The translations under genes were made by a program, and so were the position numbers. Below, piece after piece: positions 35,293 to 43,699 of a DNA stretch of 64,000 bases. Source of the DNA: Acidobacteriota bacterium (GTDB lineage Bacteria > Acidobacteriota > Terriglobia > Terriglobales > Acidobacteriaceae). Each line of letters starts with the position of its first letter. Position 1 is the stretch's first letter. The stretch is taken from contig JAJZVX010000001.1 of the NCBI GenBank assembly GCA_021846985.1, forward strand, positions 248,001-312,000, written 5' to 3'. Below the pieces are notes generated by a model. The model saw nothing but the letters and a program-made list of their open reading frames with translations. It ran no database searches and was not told the DNA's origin.

Positions 35293-36018
35293 TCACGATT
35301 GCCAGGTCTTGTCCTTGGAGTGGCAGAGTTGCTCCAGATTGCAACGGTTGCACTTGGGCTTGCGCGCCTCGCACACTTGCCGGCCGTGATGGATGATCTG
35401 ATGCGAAAAGCCGATCCAGCGGTCGCGGGGCAGAATGGACATCAGTTCCTGCTCCACTTTTTCAACGGTTTCGGTTTTGGCCAGTCCCAGCCGGCGCGCG
35501 ATGCGGAAGACGTGTGTGTCCACCACCACCCCCTCGGCCTTGCCAAAGCAGACGCCCAGAACCACATTGGCGGTCTTGCGGGCGGCGCCGGGAAGGGTGA
35601 CAAGCTCGGCCAATGTTTGCGGCACCCGGCCGCCGAATTCTGCGAGGATCGTGCGCGCCGCGCCTTGGATGGATTTGGCCTTATTGCGGAAAAAGCCCGT
35701 GGTGCGGATCAGTTCCTCCAGCTCGGGAAGACTGGCCTTGGCCATGGCCGCCGGAGTAGGGAAGCGCTTGAAGAGCGCCGGCGTGACCATGTTCACACGA
35801 ACGTCCGTGCACTGGGCGGAGAGGATGGTCGCCACCAGAAGCTCCCACGGGCTGCGGTGGTCGAGAGCGCAGTGGGCTTGAGGATACGCTTCGTCGAGAG
35901 CGGCCAGGATCGCGGCCATGCGCTCCGGAGCCAGGCCGGCGCCGGCAGCGCGTCCCGTTCTTCTGGCCGCGGCTGGGCGGGTGGGCGCGGGCATTGTTCT
36001 GGATCGGGTGGCTTTCAT
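35293..36018 (-). CDS. nth: Endonuclease III (DNA glycosylase/AP lyase)
   Basis: 241 residues. Removes oxidised pyrimidines and nicks AP sites. Seen: LSAQCTDVRVN; helix-hairpin-helix LPGAARKTANVVL with the catalytic Lys; Asp in VDTHVFR; and the [4Fe-4S] loop C-x6-C-x2-C-x5-C near the C-terminus. The HhH turn reads GAAR where most members have GVGR, a small oddity. About 25 basic, Ala-rich residues extend the N-terminus. Convergent with hemD. Confidence 0.95.
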   Translation of the reverse strand: MKATRSRTMPAPTRPAAARRTGRAAGAGLAPERMAAILAALDEAYPQAHCALDHRSPWELLVATILSAQCTDVRVNMVTPALFKRFPTPAAMAKASLPELEELIRTTGFFRNKAKSIQGAARTILAEFGGRVPQTLAELVTLPGAARKTANVVLGVCFGKAEGVVVDTHVFRIARRLGLAKTETVEKVEQELMSILPRDRWIGFSHQIIHHGRQVCEARKPKCNRCNLEQLCHSKDKTWQS

Positions 36019-36139
36019 GTGGATGCGGCAAGGCTGCCGCTCCTATGGTGGCATGGCGCGCCAAGGAAGACAAAGGCCCGGGCAGGCTGCGGCAAACCCC
36101 GCGCCGGTGTGGACCGGCGGTTGCACGAATCCCGGTTGT

Positions 36140-37522
36140 CTATGTGCCGGATTCGTGCAGCCGCTGGTCGCCCGATGCCGAGGCGTCTCCTGAGATCGCG
36201 TACGCAACCGCCGTGCCGATGAGGCTGGGAATAATGAAGGCGTGTCCGCCGGTAGCTTCGGCGACAAACACCACGGCGGCCAGTGGAGTCTTGTAGCCCG
36301 CGGCAATAAAGGAGGCCATGCCCACCGCCGCATAGAGCGCCGGCGACGAGCTGTGCGCGATCGACTGCGCAAATGCCACGCCAAACGAACCGCCCGTCAA
36401 AAACAGCGGCACAAACATGGCGCTTACGCCGCCGGCCCCCAGTGTGAAGATGGTTGCCGCCAGCTTGAAAATGCCAAAGAGAACCAGCTCCGCCGAGCTG
36501 TGTGGATGCTGCAGAATCAGGCCCACCGCCTCGTAATTCGGTCCCAGCGGCGTCAGCGGCCCGTTGTAGAGGTGCACGAAAGCCTCTCCGCACAAGGCCG
36601 TGAGCCCGCCGCCCAGCGCCAGCTTCAGCCAGTGCGGCGCCCGCCAGTGGATAAAAAGGCCGCGCACCCGCCGGAAGATCGTGACAAAAACCATCCCCGC
36701 CAGGCCAATCGCCAACCCCAGCAGCGCGCACCACAGCAGATCGCGCCGGGTGAACGAGGGCGCGGCGGAAAAGTCGAAGAGCGGCGCGCTGCCCAGGAAC
36801 GAGCTGAGCGTCATGAACGACACCACCGACGCAAGCAGCGACGGCAAAAGCGCCTCGTGCGCCAGGTCGTCCTTGTACGGCATCTCCAGCGAAAAGACGA
36901 TGCCCGTCAACGGCGCCCGGAAAACCGCCGACATACCCGCCGCGGCCCCGCAAATCAGCATGATCCGGCGGTCGCGCGCATTCAGCCGCAACCTCCGCAT
37001 CGTGCGTAGCCGCTGCCACAGCCAGGAGCCAATGGCTCCGCCGCCGTAGATACTGGGCCCCTCCAGCGCCGCGCTGCCGCCGGAACCCACCGTCGCAATG
37101 GCCGCCAGCAGCTTGGGCCAGTACGGCTTCATGTCCACCGCCCCCTCGCGTTCGTGGTAGCTCCGTATGATCTCTTCGGTCGAGTGCTCGTTGGGATCGG
37201 GCGTGAGATATTGCATGATGAGACCGGCCGCCGCGCATCCCAGCACCAGCCCAGGCGCCATCGCCCAGGGATGGCGCAAGTAGAAGTGCAGAATGGGCGG
37301 CCACATGCGATCCAGGATGATCGCTACCAGGGCAGTAATGATCAGCCCGGTCATCGCGCCGATGATGGGCGCAATCACCAGCCATTTGCGCAGATCGCGC
37401 GCATACGCCGCCGTCACGTCCCGGCGGAACCGGAGCGAATACTTGCGCAGCAATGGGTGGCGGAGCAAGGGGGGCCGGCGCCGTGCTCTTGTATTTGTTG
37501 CCTTCACCGGGCTTTTTATCAC
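36140..37522 (-). CDS. ClC-family chloride channel/transporter
   Basis: 460 residues, with about ten or more membrane segments starting after a basic N-terminus. Ion-path motifs: GSGGSAALEGPSIYGGGAIG (the GREGP-type selectivity loop; the gating Glu is kept), GAGGVSAMFVPLFLTGG (the GxFxP-type loop) and AAGYKTPLAAVVFVAEATGG. No CBS domains at the C-terminus. The retained gating Glu allows either channel or Cl-/H+ exchange. It starts 1 base after the MarR-type regulator gene ends, so it is likely under that regulator. Confidence 0.93.
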   Translation of the reverse strand: MIKSPVKATNTRARRRPPLLRHPLLRKYSLRFRRDVTAAYARDLRKWLVIAPIIGAMTGLIITALVAIILDRMWPPILHFYLRHPWAMAPGLVLGCAAAGLIMQYLTPDPNEHSTEEIIRSYHEREGAVDMKPYWPKLLAAIATVGSGGSAALEGPSIYGGGAIGSWLWQRLRTMRRLRLNARDRRIMLICGAAAGMSAVFRAPLTGIVFSLEMPYKDDLAHEALLPSLLASVVSFMTLSSFLGSAPLFDFSAAPSFTRRDLLWCALLGLAIGLAGMVFVTIFRRVRGLFIHWRAPHWLKLALGGGLTALCGEAFVHLYNGPLTPLGPNYEAVGLILQHPHSSAELVLFGIFKLAATIFTLGAGGVSAMFVPLFLTGGSFGVAFAQSIAHSSSPALYAAVGMASFIAAGYKTPLAAVVFVAEATGGHAFIIPSLIGTAVAYAISGDASASGDQRLHESGT

Positions 37523-37523
37523 C

Positions 37524-38021
37524 TCATCGTGTGGAGTGTTGTGTGTCGCGTACCGGCTTCTTCCTCTGCCCGGCCGGCAGTCCTCGTTTTGGCGCGTTCT
37601 CCGCTCCCAGAAAGTCCCGTCGCAGGCGCTGCAACTCTTCGTGATGCAGCAGCGAGAGCGCCTTCAGAATCTTTTCTCCGCGCGCCGTCAACGAAACCAC
37701 AACCACGCGCCGGTCCTCCGGATCCTCCGCGCGCCGCACCAGGCCGCTCTGCGCCGCGCGGTCCACCAGCCCCACCACGGAGTTGTGCCGCTCTTGCAGA
37801 AACGCGGCGATCTCTGAAATGTTGACCTTGCCTGTGCCCGTAAACCCGGCTATGCCCAGCATCAACTGGTGCTGCTGCGGCGTAATCCCCGCGGCGCGCG
37901 CAGCCCGTTCGCTGAAGCGTAGAAACGTCCGCAATTTATGACGAAACAGCGCCAGCTCCCGAAACAATTCTCTTGGCGGTTTTTCTTTCATTTCTGCCGG
38001 CCGTCTGGCGCGCTGGCGCAC
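37524..38021 (-). CDS. MarR-family transcriptional regulator
   Basis: 165 residues from GTG 38021, chosen for GAGGA five bases upstream; ATG 37991 is an alternative. Winged-helix features: ITPQQHQLMLGIAGF, recognition region VNISEIAAFLQERHNSVVGLVDRA, and wing DPEDRRVVVVSLTARGEKI. MarR proteins usually repress their own operon until a ligand binds. Two operator-like palindromes sit directly upstream, and the ClC gene follows with no gap. Confidence 0.92.
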   Translation of the reverse strand: MRQRARRPAEMKEKPPRELFRELALFRHKLRTFLRFSERAARAAGITPQQHQLMLGIAGFTGTGKVNISEIAAFLQERHNSVVGLVDRAAQSGLVRRAEDPEDRRVVVVSLTARGEKILKALSLLHHEELQRLRRDFLGAENAPKRGLPAGQRKKPVRDTQHSTR

Positions 38022-38046
38022 GGCTTCCTCTCTTGGTTTTAAGTGT

Positions 38047-38075
38047 ATCGTGATACGATCCTATCGTAAAGCGAT
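38047..38075. promoter_or_regulatory. Tandem palindromic operator, likely MarR autorepression site
   Basis: ATCGT-GAT-ACGAT (38047-38059) is a perfect 5+5 palindrome. ATCGT-AAA-GCGAT (38063-38075) is the same with one mismatch. Their centres are 16 bases apart, and the first begins 26 bases before the regulator's start codon. Winged-helix dimers bind such short palindromes, so binding would block transcription of the marR-clc operon. Confidence 0.55.
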
Positions 38076-38232
38076 ATATCTTGTTTGAATGTATGATCCA
38101 GGTTTCGCATCCGTCGTTTCACCCTTGCCTTCCGAGGCAGAGAGGTCTTGTCCACGGCCGAGGGCTATTTTCACACTCTCTCATCCAAATCCTTGTGCTG
38201 GATCACCACTCTGCCGGGATCTTCAAAGGTCG

Positions 38233-38260
38233 TTGAAGATTTGCGGTACTTTGGTAATTA
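38233..38260 (+). promoter_or_regulatory. Candidate promoter for the EAL gene
   Basis: TTGAAG (38233-38238), 16-base spacer, TAATTA (38255-38260), in an AT-rich patch unusual for this window. Start of transcription would be near 38267, about 65 bases ahead of ATG 38333. Confidence 0.35.
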
Positions 38261-38332
38261 ATAACTGCTGCACCTTCGTAATATATGATCGCCAGCGTAT
38301 CTCTCTCTTTTGAGAGATTCTCGGGGTTGAAG

Positions 38333-39994
38333 ATGAGATGGTTGCGGAAGGAGATTGTGCACATCCTCAAGCGCGCAACTTCCAAACGCAGGCGTTTGAC
38401 CGTACTGATCAGTACGCTTCTCGCAGCCTTCTGCGGAGCGGCGGCAGGCTACGTGCTCAGCGGCCTGGTCATGCAACAGCGCGTCGAGATGATCGCGGAC
38501 CAGTTCGTCCAGCGCATTCAGAGAGCGCAAGCGCTCACCACGGAGGACGGCCGGTCGATTCTAGCCGCCCTGCGGAATTCTCCTTATCCCCCTTGCTCCG
38601 GCGCGGAAATTGCCTGGATGCGTCATCTCGTTTTCCAGTCCAACTTCGTCAGCGAGGCCGGGCGCATGCGCGATGGCAGGATTGTATGCTCGGCGACCCT
38701 GGGACGCGTTAACGCGTCAAATGGCCCTTACACGCCGGATCTCATCTGGCCGAAGAATTCCAGGGTTTATCTGAATCTGGCCCCCTATCGTCTTCCCCGC
38801 TGGAATACGGTCGCCATTCAGGAGGGCAACGCCTTCATTGTGATTCGGCCCAGCTTGCAAGAGTTCTTCAGCGAAGCGCCGCTTCTCTTTGCGGTTACGG
38901 GACTGGAGCCCGGTCGCCGTTCCCCGCTCTACATACAAGGCAATCTGGTCGGTGTGCTGCCATCGATCCTGACCAAAACCGGCCGGGAACGTGTCGGCGG
39001 CAATCTCTATGCCACGCGGTGCGACCCGAATCGTCTGATCTGTGTTACGGCCAGCATGTCCACTGCGAGTGCCATGCGCTACGCGCAGCCTATCGTTGCC
39101 TGCTCAACGGCTGCCGGCGCGCTCATCGCATCGCTGCTGTCTCTGGCCTTCTCGCTGTTGTATCTTCGCGGCCACGATCTGGAGCGGCAGCTCAAGGAGG
39201 CCATTCGCGAGGAAAGGCTCAATGTGGTCTATATGCCCATCGTCGAGCTTGCTAGCCGCAGGCTCGTGGGCGCGGAAGCCTTGGTGCGATGGAACGATGA
39301 CGAAGGCCGTGCGATTTCTCCGGAGACCTTTGTCGGCATTGCAGAGGATCGCGGCTTTATCGGCAAGATCACGGAGATGGTCGTGCGCCGTGTCTTGCTC
39401 GAATTCGGCAGCCTTCTGCGCGCGCATCCCGGCTTCAGCATCAGCGTGAACGTGACTGCGGCTGACTTTGCGGATTCCGCATTCCTTCCCATGCTCGATC
39501 ACGCGCTGCAGCAAGCCGGAGTAGCGCCGCAAAGCCTGAGCATTGAGATTACCGAGTCTTCGACCGCGCGCCGCGATGTCATTCGCAGCACCATCGCCGA
39601 ACTGCGCCGCCGGGGACATCGCGTCCACATCGACGACTTTGGTACCGGATATTCAAGCCTCGCTTATCTCCACGAACTCAGGATCGATGCCATCAAGATT
39701 GACAAGTCCTTCACCATGGCGATCGGCACGGAAGCCGTAATGGAAACCGTGCTGCCGCAGATCATCGCCATGGCCAATGCTCTGCGTCTCGACGTGATTG
39801 TCGAAGGCATCGAAACCGAGGAGCAGGCTGCCTATTTCATGAATTTGCGTGTACCCAGATACGGGCAGGGATGGCTCTTCGGCACTCCGGGGCCGGCGGA
39901 AGATCTGGCTGCCGCCATCGCACTCCTCGATGCCGAAGCTGGAGAGGCGGAAATCTTCGGCACATCGCCCGCGGCCTGCTCTGAAGATGATTGA
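38333..39994 (+). CDS. Membrane-bound EAL cyclic-di-GMP phosphodiesterase with CSS-like sensor
   Basis: 553 residues from ATG 38333 (GGGG upstream); ATG 38285 would add 16 residues. TM1 is about residues 25-45. A periplasmic domain follows with CSS-type cysteines (PPCSGAEIAWMRH and GRIVCSATLG), then TM2 near 265-285 and an EAL domain. The catalytic set is complete: EALVRW, SVNVTAADF, IEITESS, IDDFGTGYSSL, AIKIDKSF and VEGIETEEQA. It should hydrolyse c-di-GMP to pGpG. In CSS-EAL proteins a periplasmic disulfide controls activity, so redox or DsbA-type input is likely. No GGDEF domain is present. Confidence 0.92.
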   Translation: MRWLRKEIVHILKRATSKRRRLTVLISTLLAAFCGAAAGYVLSGLVMQQRVEMIADQFVQRIQRAQALTTEDGRSILAALRNSPYPPCSGAEIAWMRHLVFQSNFVSEAGRMRDGRIVCSATLGRVNASNGPYTPDLIWPKNSRVYLNLAPYRLPRWNTVAIQEGNAFIVIRPSLQEFFSEAPLLFAVTGLEPGRRSPLYIQGNLVGVLPSILTKTGRERVGGNLYATRCDPNRLICVTASMSTASAMRYAQPIVACSTAAGALIASLLSLAFSLLYLRGHDLERQLKEAIREERLNVVYMPIVELASRRLVGAEALVRWNDDEGRAISPETFVGIAEDRGFIGKITEMVVRRVLLEFGSLLRAHPGFSISVNVTAADFADSAFLPMLDHALQQAGVAPQSLSIEITESSTARRDVIRSTIAELRRRGHRVHIDDFGTGYSSLAYLHELRIDAIKIDKSFTMAIGTEAVMETVLPQIIAMANALRLDVIVEGIETEEQAAYFMNLRVPRYGQGWLFGTPGPAEDLAAAIALLDAEAGEAEIFGTSPAACSEDD

Positions 39995-40025
39995 ATGTCC
40001 AACGCCTTTGCGGTTGCCGCGCGGT

Positions 40026-40886
40026 TCAGCGGGCAGCCACGGCCGATTCGGCCAGAGCCAGCGCGCCGTAGAGCACGCTGTCGTCGCCCAGCGCCGCGGG
40101 CCGCACGTCGATGCGGGCGCGCGACCAACCGGTGACCTGCCGCCGCAGTTCCGCGTTCAAGGGAACAAAAAGCGCGTCGCCGGCCTTGCTCAGGCCGCCG
40201 CCAATCACGATGCGCGCGGGGTTCAGCAGCAGGATAACGGACTTCAGGCCTAGCGCCAGATCCACCACATAGCTGCGCACAAAGGCCGCATCGGCCAGCA
40301 ATTCTTTGGCCGGCTTGCCGTGGTCGGCCTCAATGCTCATCCCGCTGCAGAGGCGTTCCAGGCAGCCCTCCGCGCCGCACACGCAGCGCGGGCCGCCGGG
40401 CCGCACGGGGATGTGGCCCATCTCGCCGGCAAAGGAATCGGCCCCGCGGTAGATCTTCCCGCCCACCACGATCCCGGCGCCGATGCCGGTGGAGAGAGTC
40501 ATGTAAAAGAGCGGATCGCAACCGACAGCGGCACCGTATACGGCCTCGCCCAGCGCGCCCGCGTTGGCATCATTGTCAATCGTGGCGGGAACTCCCAGCT
40601 CGGCGCTCAGTGCAGCGCCGAGAGGAAAATTCTGCCAGCCGGGAACCACGTTCGAAGCGGTTACGCGTTGCGAGGGAAAATCCACCGGTCCGCCGAATCC
40701 AATGCCGCAGCAGGTGATTTCCGCGTTCCGGCGCCACGTGTGGGCTATCGAGGCAATCTGCTCCATCATCCAGGCTCGGCCGCCTTCGCGCTGCGTGGCG
40801 CGCGTCTCGCGCATGGTCATGCGGCCATTCTGGAAGAGAGCCATCGAGAATTTGGTGCCGCCAATATCCACTGCCAATACATTCAT
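40026..40886 (-). CDS. ROK-family sugar kinase (glucokinase-like)
   Basis: 286 residues from ATG 40886 (VLAVDIGGTKFSMALF follows), with GGA upstream; earlier in-frame ATGs at 40895 and 40922 are possible. ATP-binding DIGGTK, catalytic Asp region IDNDANAGALGEA, TLSTGIGAGIVVGGKIYRG, GHIPVRPGGPRCVCGAEGCLERLCSG (ROK zinc-binding Cys cluster) and IGGGLSKAG are all seen. Without an HTH domain it is an enzyme, not a repressor. It probably phosphorylates glucose or a related hexose in the cytoplasm. Confidence 0.93.
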   Translation of the reverse strand: MNVLAVDIGGTKFSMALFQNGRMTMRETRATQREGGRAWMMEQIASIAHTWRRNAEITCCGIGFGGPVDFPSQRVTASNVVPGWQNFPLGAALSAELGVPATIDNDANAGALGEAVYGAAVGCDPLFYMTLSTGIGAGIVVGGKIYRGADSFAGEMGHIPVRPGGPRCVCGAEGCLERLCSGMSIEADHGKPAKELLADAAFVRSYVVDLALGLKSVILLLNPARIVIGGGLSKAGDALFVPLNAELRRQVTGWSRARIDVRPAALGDDSVLYGALALAESAVAAR

Positions 40887-40956
40887 TGCTTCCATCCGTG
40901 CTTGTGGTTTCGTGATTCCCACCCTATTCTAGTTTCTGGACTGGAAACGGAGTGCC

Positions 40957-41529
40957 ATGAGTTTTTGCAAGCAATACCGCGCCGACTTGCTGAAGGTCAT
41001 CGAAAGCCTGGACATCGGCAAGGTGGAGGCAGCCATCGCCTGGTTCCGGCAGGCTCGCGACGAGAACCGTCAGATCTTCACATGCGGCAACGGAGGCAGC
41101 GCTTCCACGGCCTCGCACTTTGTCACCGATCTGCTCAAGGGAGCCAGTTACGGGCGCGCACGCCGCTTTCGCATCCAGGCGCTTACCGATTCTCTTTCCA
41201 CCATTACTGCCTATGCTAACGATGTGAGTTACGAGTGCGTCTTTGCCGAGCAACTCAGGAACTTTGCCGTGCCCGGTGACCTGGCGATGTGTATCAGCGG
41301 CTCGGGCAACTCGCCGAACGTGCTGGCGGCGGCTCGCTGCGCCCGGGAGTTGGGCTGCCGGATCATCACACTTACGGGCCGCGACGGCGGTAAGCTGGGT
41401 TCCATGGCCGATCTGAATATCTGCGTCGGCCATCCGCACATGGGACGTATCGAGGATGCGCATTTCGCGATTTGCCACATGATCGGCTATGCGTTCATGG
41501 AGGGCGAGTGCGTCCCCGCGGCAGAGTGA
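40957..41529 (+). CDS. SIS-domain sugar isomerase, GmhA-like
   Basis: 190 residues. FTCGNGGSASTASHFVTDL and CISGSGNSPNVLAAARCARELG are the two phosphosugar-binding loops of SIS proteins, and TGRDGGKLGSMADLNICV completes the fold. The overall length fits sedoheptulose-7-phosphate isomerase (GmhA), first step of ADP-heptose synthesis. The other heptose genes are absent, so another ketose/aldose phosphate is possible. Divergent from the ROK kinase across about 70 bases. Confidence 0.85.
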   Translation: MSFCKQYRADLLKVIESLDIGKVEAAIAWFRQARDENRQIFTCGNGGSASTASHFVTDLLKGASYGRARRFRIQALTDSLSTITAYANDVSYECVFAEQLRNFAVPGDLAMCISGSGNSPNVLAAARCARELGCRIITLTGRDGGKLGSMADLNICVGHPHMGRIEDAHFAICHMIGYAFMEGECVPAAE

Positions 41530-41581
41530 GACGTTCATTGCGGTCCTATTGACGGGGCCGAGGTTGACGCTAAGAGGGTTG

Positions 41582-41698
41582 ATGGATGTATATTACACCT
41601 ATCTGGTCGCCGTTTTCTCTATCGTGTGTGCCCTGAGCGATTGTGCTGAGCCGCGGCTGAAGCAGACGCCGTTCTTTATGCGCGTGCTGCGCAAGTAG
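41582..41698 (+). CDS. Possible 38-residue membrane peptide
   Basis: ATG 41582 is preceded by AAGAGGG. The product, MDVYYTYLVAVFSIVCALSD followed by a basic tail, has one hydrophobic segment. It lies between gmhA-like and VKOR genes on the same strand. Short length means it could be chance. Confidence 0.3.
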   Translation: MDVYYTYLVAVFSIVCALSDCAEPRLKQTPFFMRVLRK

Positions 41699-41809
41699 CC
41701 GGTGGCCCAATAGAATACGGGCAGAGGGGTTGATTTTTGGAAGATGGGCCGTTGTTCCCGCAGTTTCGCCGGGCAAGGCGGTAGGGCGCGGCCGGCAAAG
41801 GAGATTCCG

Positions 41810-42238
41810 TTGAAACCGATGCGATATGTGATAGCGCTGTTAGCCCTTGCTGGAGTGGTGGTTTCCGTGCTGGCGTTGCAAGTGCATTACTCCACGGCCG
41901 TCCAACCCTGCTCCATCAATGAGCACTGGGACTGCGGCGTGGTGAACCACAGCCCCTTCGCGGAGATTGAGCACATCCCGGTAGCCATCATCGGGATTGC
42001 CGGCTATCTGGCGTTGGCCTTGCTGGCCATGACGCGGCAAAAGTACCTGTTGTTCCTGGCCACGCTCGTGGGCCTCGGATTCGCATTGCGTCTTACCTTT
42101 GTCGAGGAGTTCGCTTTGCAGGTCTGGTGCCTCTATTGCGTTATCTCGCAGTTCATCATCGGGCTCATCACGTTGCTGAGCTTGGGCTGGTTCACGGTCG
42201 AGTATCTGTCCCTCAAACGTGGCGCGCGCCAGGGATGA
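41810..42238 (+). CDS. Vitamin K epoxide reductase (VKOR) family protein
   Basis: 142 residues from TTG 41810, chosen because AAAGGAG lies six bases upstream; ATG 41819 is the next start. Four membrane segments. The redox cysteines are all present: C34 and C42 in the first periplasmic loop (PCSINEHWDCGVVNHSPF) and the active-site CLYC in the last helix. Bacterial VKORs reoxidise a DsbA-type partner and pass electrons to quinone. No fused or adjacent thioredoxin-domain protein is seen. It may supply disulfides sensed by the nearby CSS-EAL protein, but that link is only inference. Confidence 0.9.
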   Translation: MKPMRYVIALLALAGVVVSVLALQVHYSTAVQPCSINEHWDCGVVNHSPFAEIEHIPVAIIGIAGYLALALLAMTRQKYLLFLATLVGLGFALRLTFVEEFALQVWCLYCVISQFIIGLITLLSLGWFTVEYLSLKRGARQG

Positions 42239-42260
42239 CTCCTCGCTCCGCCGGCCGATC

Positions 42261-42443
42261 TCACAGGTGAATCCGGCCGCTGCGAATCAGCGTTAGCGAT
42301 CCGGCGGCCACCACCATCCAGAGCCGCACCCCCTGCAACAGCGGGCGCATGTCCACCTCGCGCGCGTGGCGCAAAAGCGCCTCTCCGGCATCGGTCAGCG
42401 TGTTGTGCGCGCCGGTGCGGGGGAAGAGCCCCGCGCCGCGCGG
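42261..42443 (-). pseudogene. LysR-regulator fragment (remnant)
   Basis: Just downstream of the sigma-factor stop on the same strand, a frame reads GAGLFPRTGAHNTLTDAGEALLRHAREV. This matches the end of a LysR winged-HTH (LF-R-G...LT-AGE-LL-HAR). It then runs into an unrelated hydrophobic tail (LWMVVAAGSLTLIRSG) and stops at 42261. No start, recognition helix or effector domain. Most likely a leftover of a deleted gene. Confidence 0.35.
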
Positions 42444-42444
42444 A

Positions 42445-43344
42445 CTACCGTGCGGCGGGCTTCGGCAGCATGCGCAGGTATTCTTGCGTCAGAAGGGCGC
42501 GCAGCCGCTGTGCGACGGCAGGATTGCAGCCAGTCTCCAGCGCCCGGCAACGGTCGATGGCGCGACGCAGATCGCGCAGAAAGGCTACACACGAAGGACA
42601 TGCCTCGATGTGCTTGCGCATCTTGTCGCAGGTGAGCGCCTCCACGCGGCCGTCCAGATACTCCGACAGATTGGCAAAGATCTCGCGGCATTCCAGGGAA
42701 TCTCCACCGTTCTTCACACCGCGCTTGCGCGGCTGTTTGGGCGTGGATTTGGCCGGTGAGGCGGCGGGGCCGTCGAGCAGGCGGCTCATCTGCCGGCGCA
42801 CGCTCAGCCGCGCCCGGTGCAGCCGGATGCGCACCGTCCCCGGTTTCAGATTGAGAATCTGCGCCACCTGCTCCGTGCTCAGCTCTTCCATGTCGTGCAG
42901 CACCAGCACAATACGCAGATTGGCGGGAATCTCCAGAATCGACTGGTGCAGTAGATGGTGCTGCTCGGCGTGAAGCGCGCGGTGCTCGGGGCTTTTGCCC
43001 GTATCCTGCAACAGGCGGCCCAGTTCTTCCCCGGTGGGCATCAGTTCGTCCAGCGAGTCGGCATGCCGCGATGCGTCCGCGCTCTTGCGCCGCATCCGCC
43101 AGCAGCGGTTGCGGGTCACCGTGTAAAGCCACACCGCCAGTTCCTGCGGATCTTTGATCTTGATCAGGTAGCCGAGCGACCGGTAGAGCACCTCCTGCAT
43201 GGTGTCTTCGGCATCCTCGGGATGCCCGCAGAACTTCATGCTGAAGGAATACACCGTGTTTTGCAGCAGCGCCAGAGCCTCTTCGACGGCCTCGGGCGTG
43301 TTGCGCTGCAATAGGTCGGTTGCCTGGATGAGTTCGGGGCGCAT
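42445..43344 (-). CDS. ECF sigma factor with a C-terminal zinc-finger (anti-sigma-like) domain
   Basis: 299 residues. Region 2 (MKFCGHPEDAEDTMQEVLYRSLGYL, VWLYTVTRNRCWRMRRK) and region 4 (LHDMEELSTEQVAQILNLKPGTVRIRLHRARLSVRRQM) are clear. A basic linker then leads to a zf-HC2-type domain (ECREIFANLSEYLDGRV, CDKMRKHIEACPSCVAFLRDLRRAI) with the HxxxCxxC zinc ligands. In most bacteria that domain starts a separate anti-sigma protein. Here it is fused, so the factor may self-inhibit or sense thiol/zinc state. It lies at the end of the efflux operon strand. Confidence 0.9.
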   Translation of the reverse strand: MRPELIQATDLLQRNTPEAVEEALALLQNTVYSFSMKFCGHPEDAEDTMQEVLYRSLGYLIKIKDPQELAVWLYTVTRNRCWRMRRKSADASRHADSLDELMPTGEELGRLLQDTGKSPEHRALHAEQHHLLHQSILEIPANLRIVLVLHDMEELSTEQVAQILNLKPGTVRIRLHRARLSVRRQMSRLLDGPAASPAKSTPKQPRKRGVKNGGDSLECREIFANLSEYLDGRVEALTCDKMRKHIEACPSCVAFLRDLRRAIDRCRALETGCNPAVAQRLRALLTQEYLRMLPKPAAR

Positions 43345-43417
43345 GGGCGAAAGGGAACACGTCCAGTATAAGCCGTCATGCGCGAGGTTGCCGAAGGGGA
43401 GTGGACGCCGTGGCGCG

Positions 43418-43699
43418 CTACTGCGAGGATCCCTCCTGGGTGCCCTGGGTCTGCATCGAGCCTTCGATCATCTCCAGGCAGAGAGACGAAATCTTTCTCA
43501 GCCAGGCCTGCTCCTCGCTCGCGGCCGGTGTGGAGCCGGCCGCGAGCCAGGCGCGCAGCAGCGCCGCGGCCAGAGCGGTCTCGGCCCCTGCGCGGCCTTC
43601 TTCCAGAAAGAACATCTGACGATAGACCTCGTCCTTGATCCGCTCGCCGCGCAGATGCGCGGAGCAGCCCGCCCGATGTGTCGTCTTGCGCGTGGTCAT
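43418..43699 (-). CDS. Small hypothetical protein
   Basis: 93 residues from ATG 43699, overlapping the methyltransferase stop. The basic N-terminus (MTTRKTTHRAGCSAHLRGER) is followed by Ala-rich predicted helices (AETALAAALLRAWLAAGS, QAWLRKISSLCLEMIEG). No recognised domain. Its position between the methyltransferase and the sigma factor on one strand suggests co-transcription. Confidence 0.5.
   Translation of the reverse strand: MTTRKTTHRAGCSAHLRGERIKDEVYRQMFFLEEGRAGAETALAAALLRAWLAAGSTPAASEEQAWLRKISSLCLEMIEGSMQTQGTQEGSSQ

Larger units (their letters stand above)
38022..38332. other. Divergent intergenic region (MarR-ClC operon / EAL gene)
   Basis: No gene. Holds the tandem palindromes at 38047-38075 next to the marR-type start, and a candidate promoter for the EAL gene at 38233-38260. 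The region does not match a cyclic-di-GMP (GEMM) riboswitch consensus. Confidence 0.55.

Noticed and set aside
38081-38332. Cyclic-di-GMP riboswitch ahead of the EAL gene
   Set aside because: No GEMM core sequences or paired arms found in the leader.
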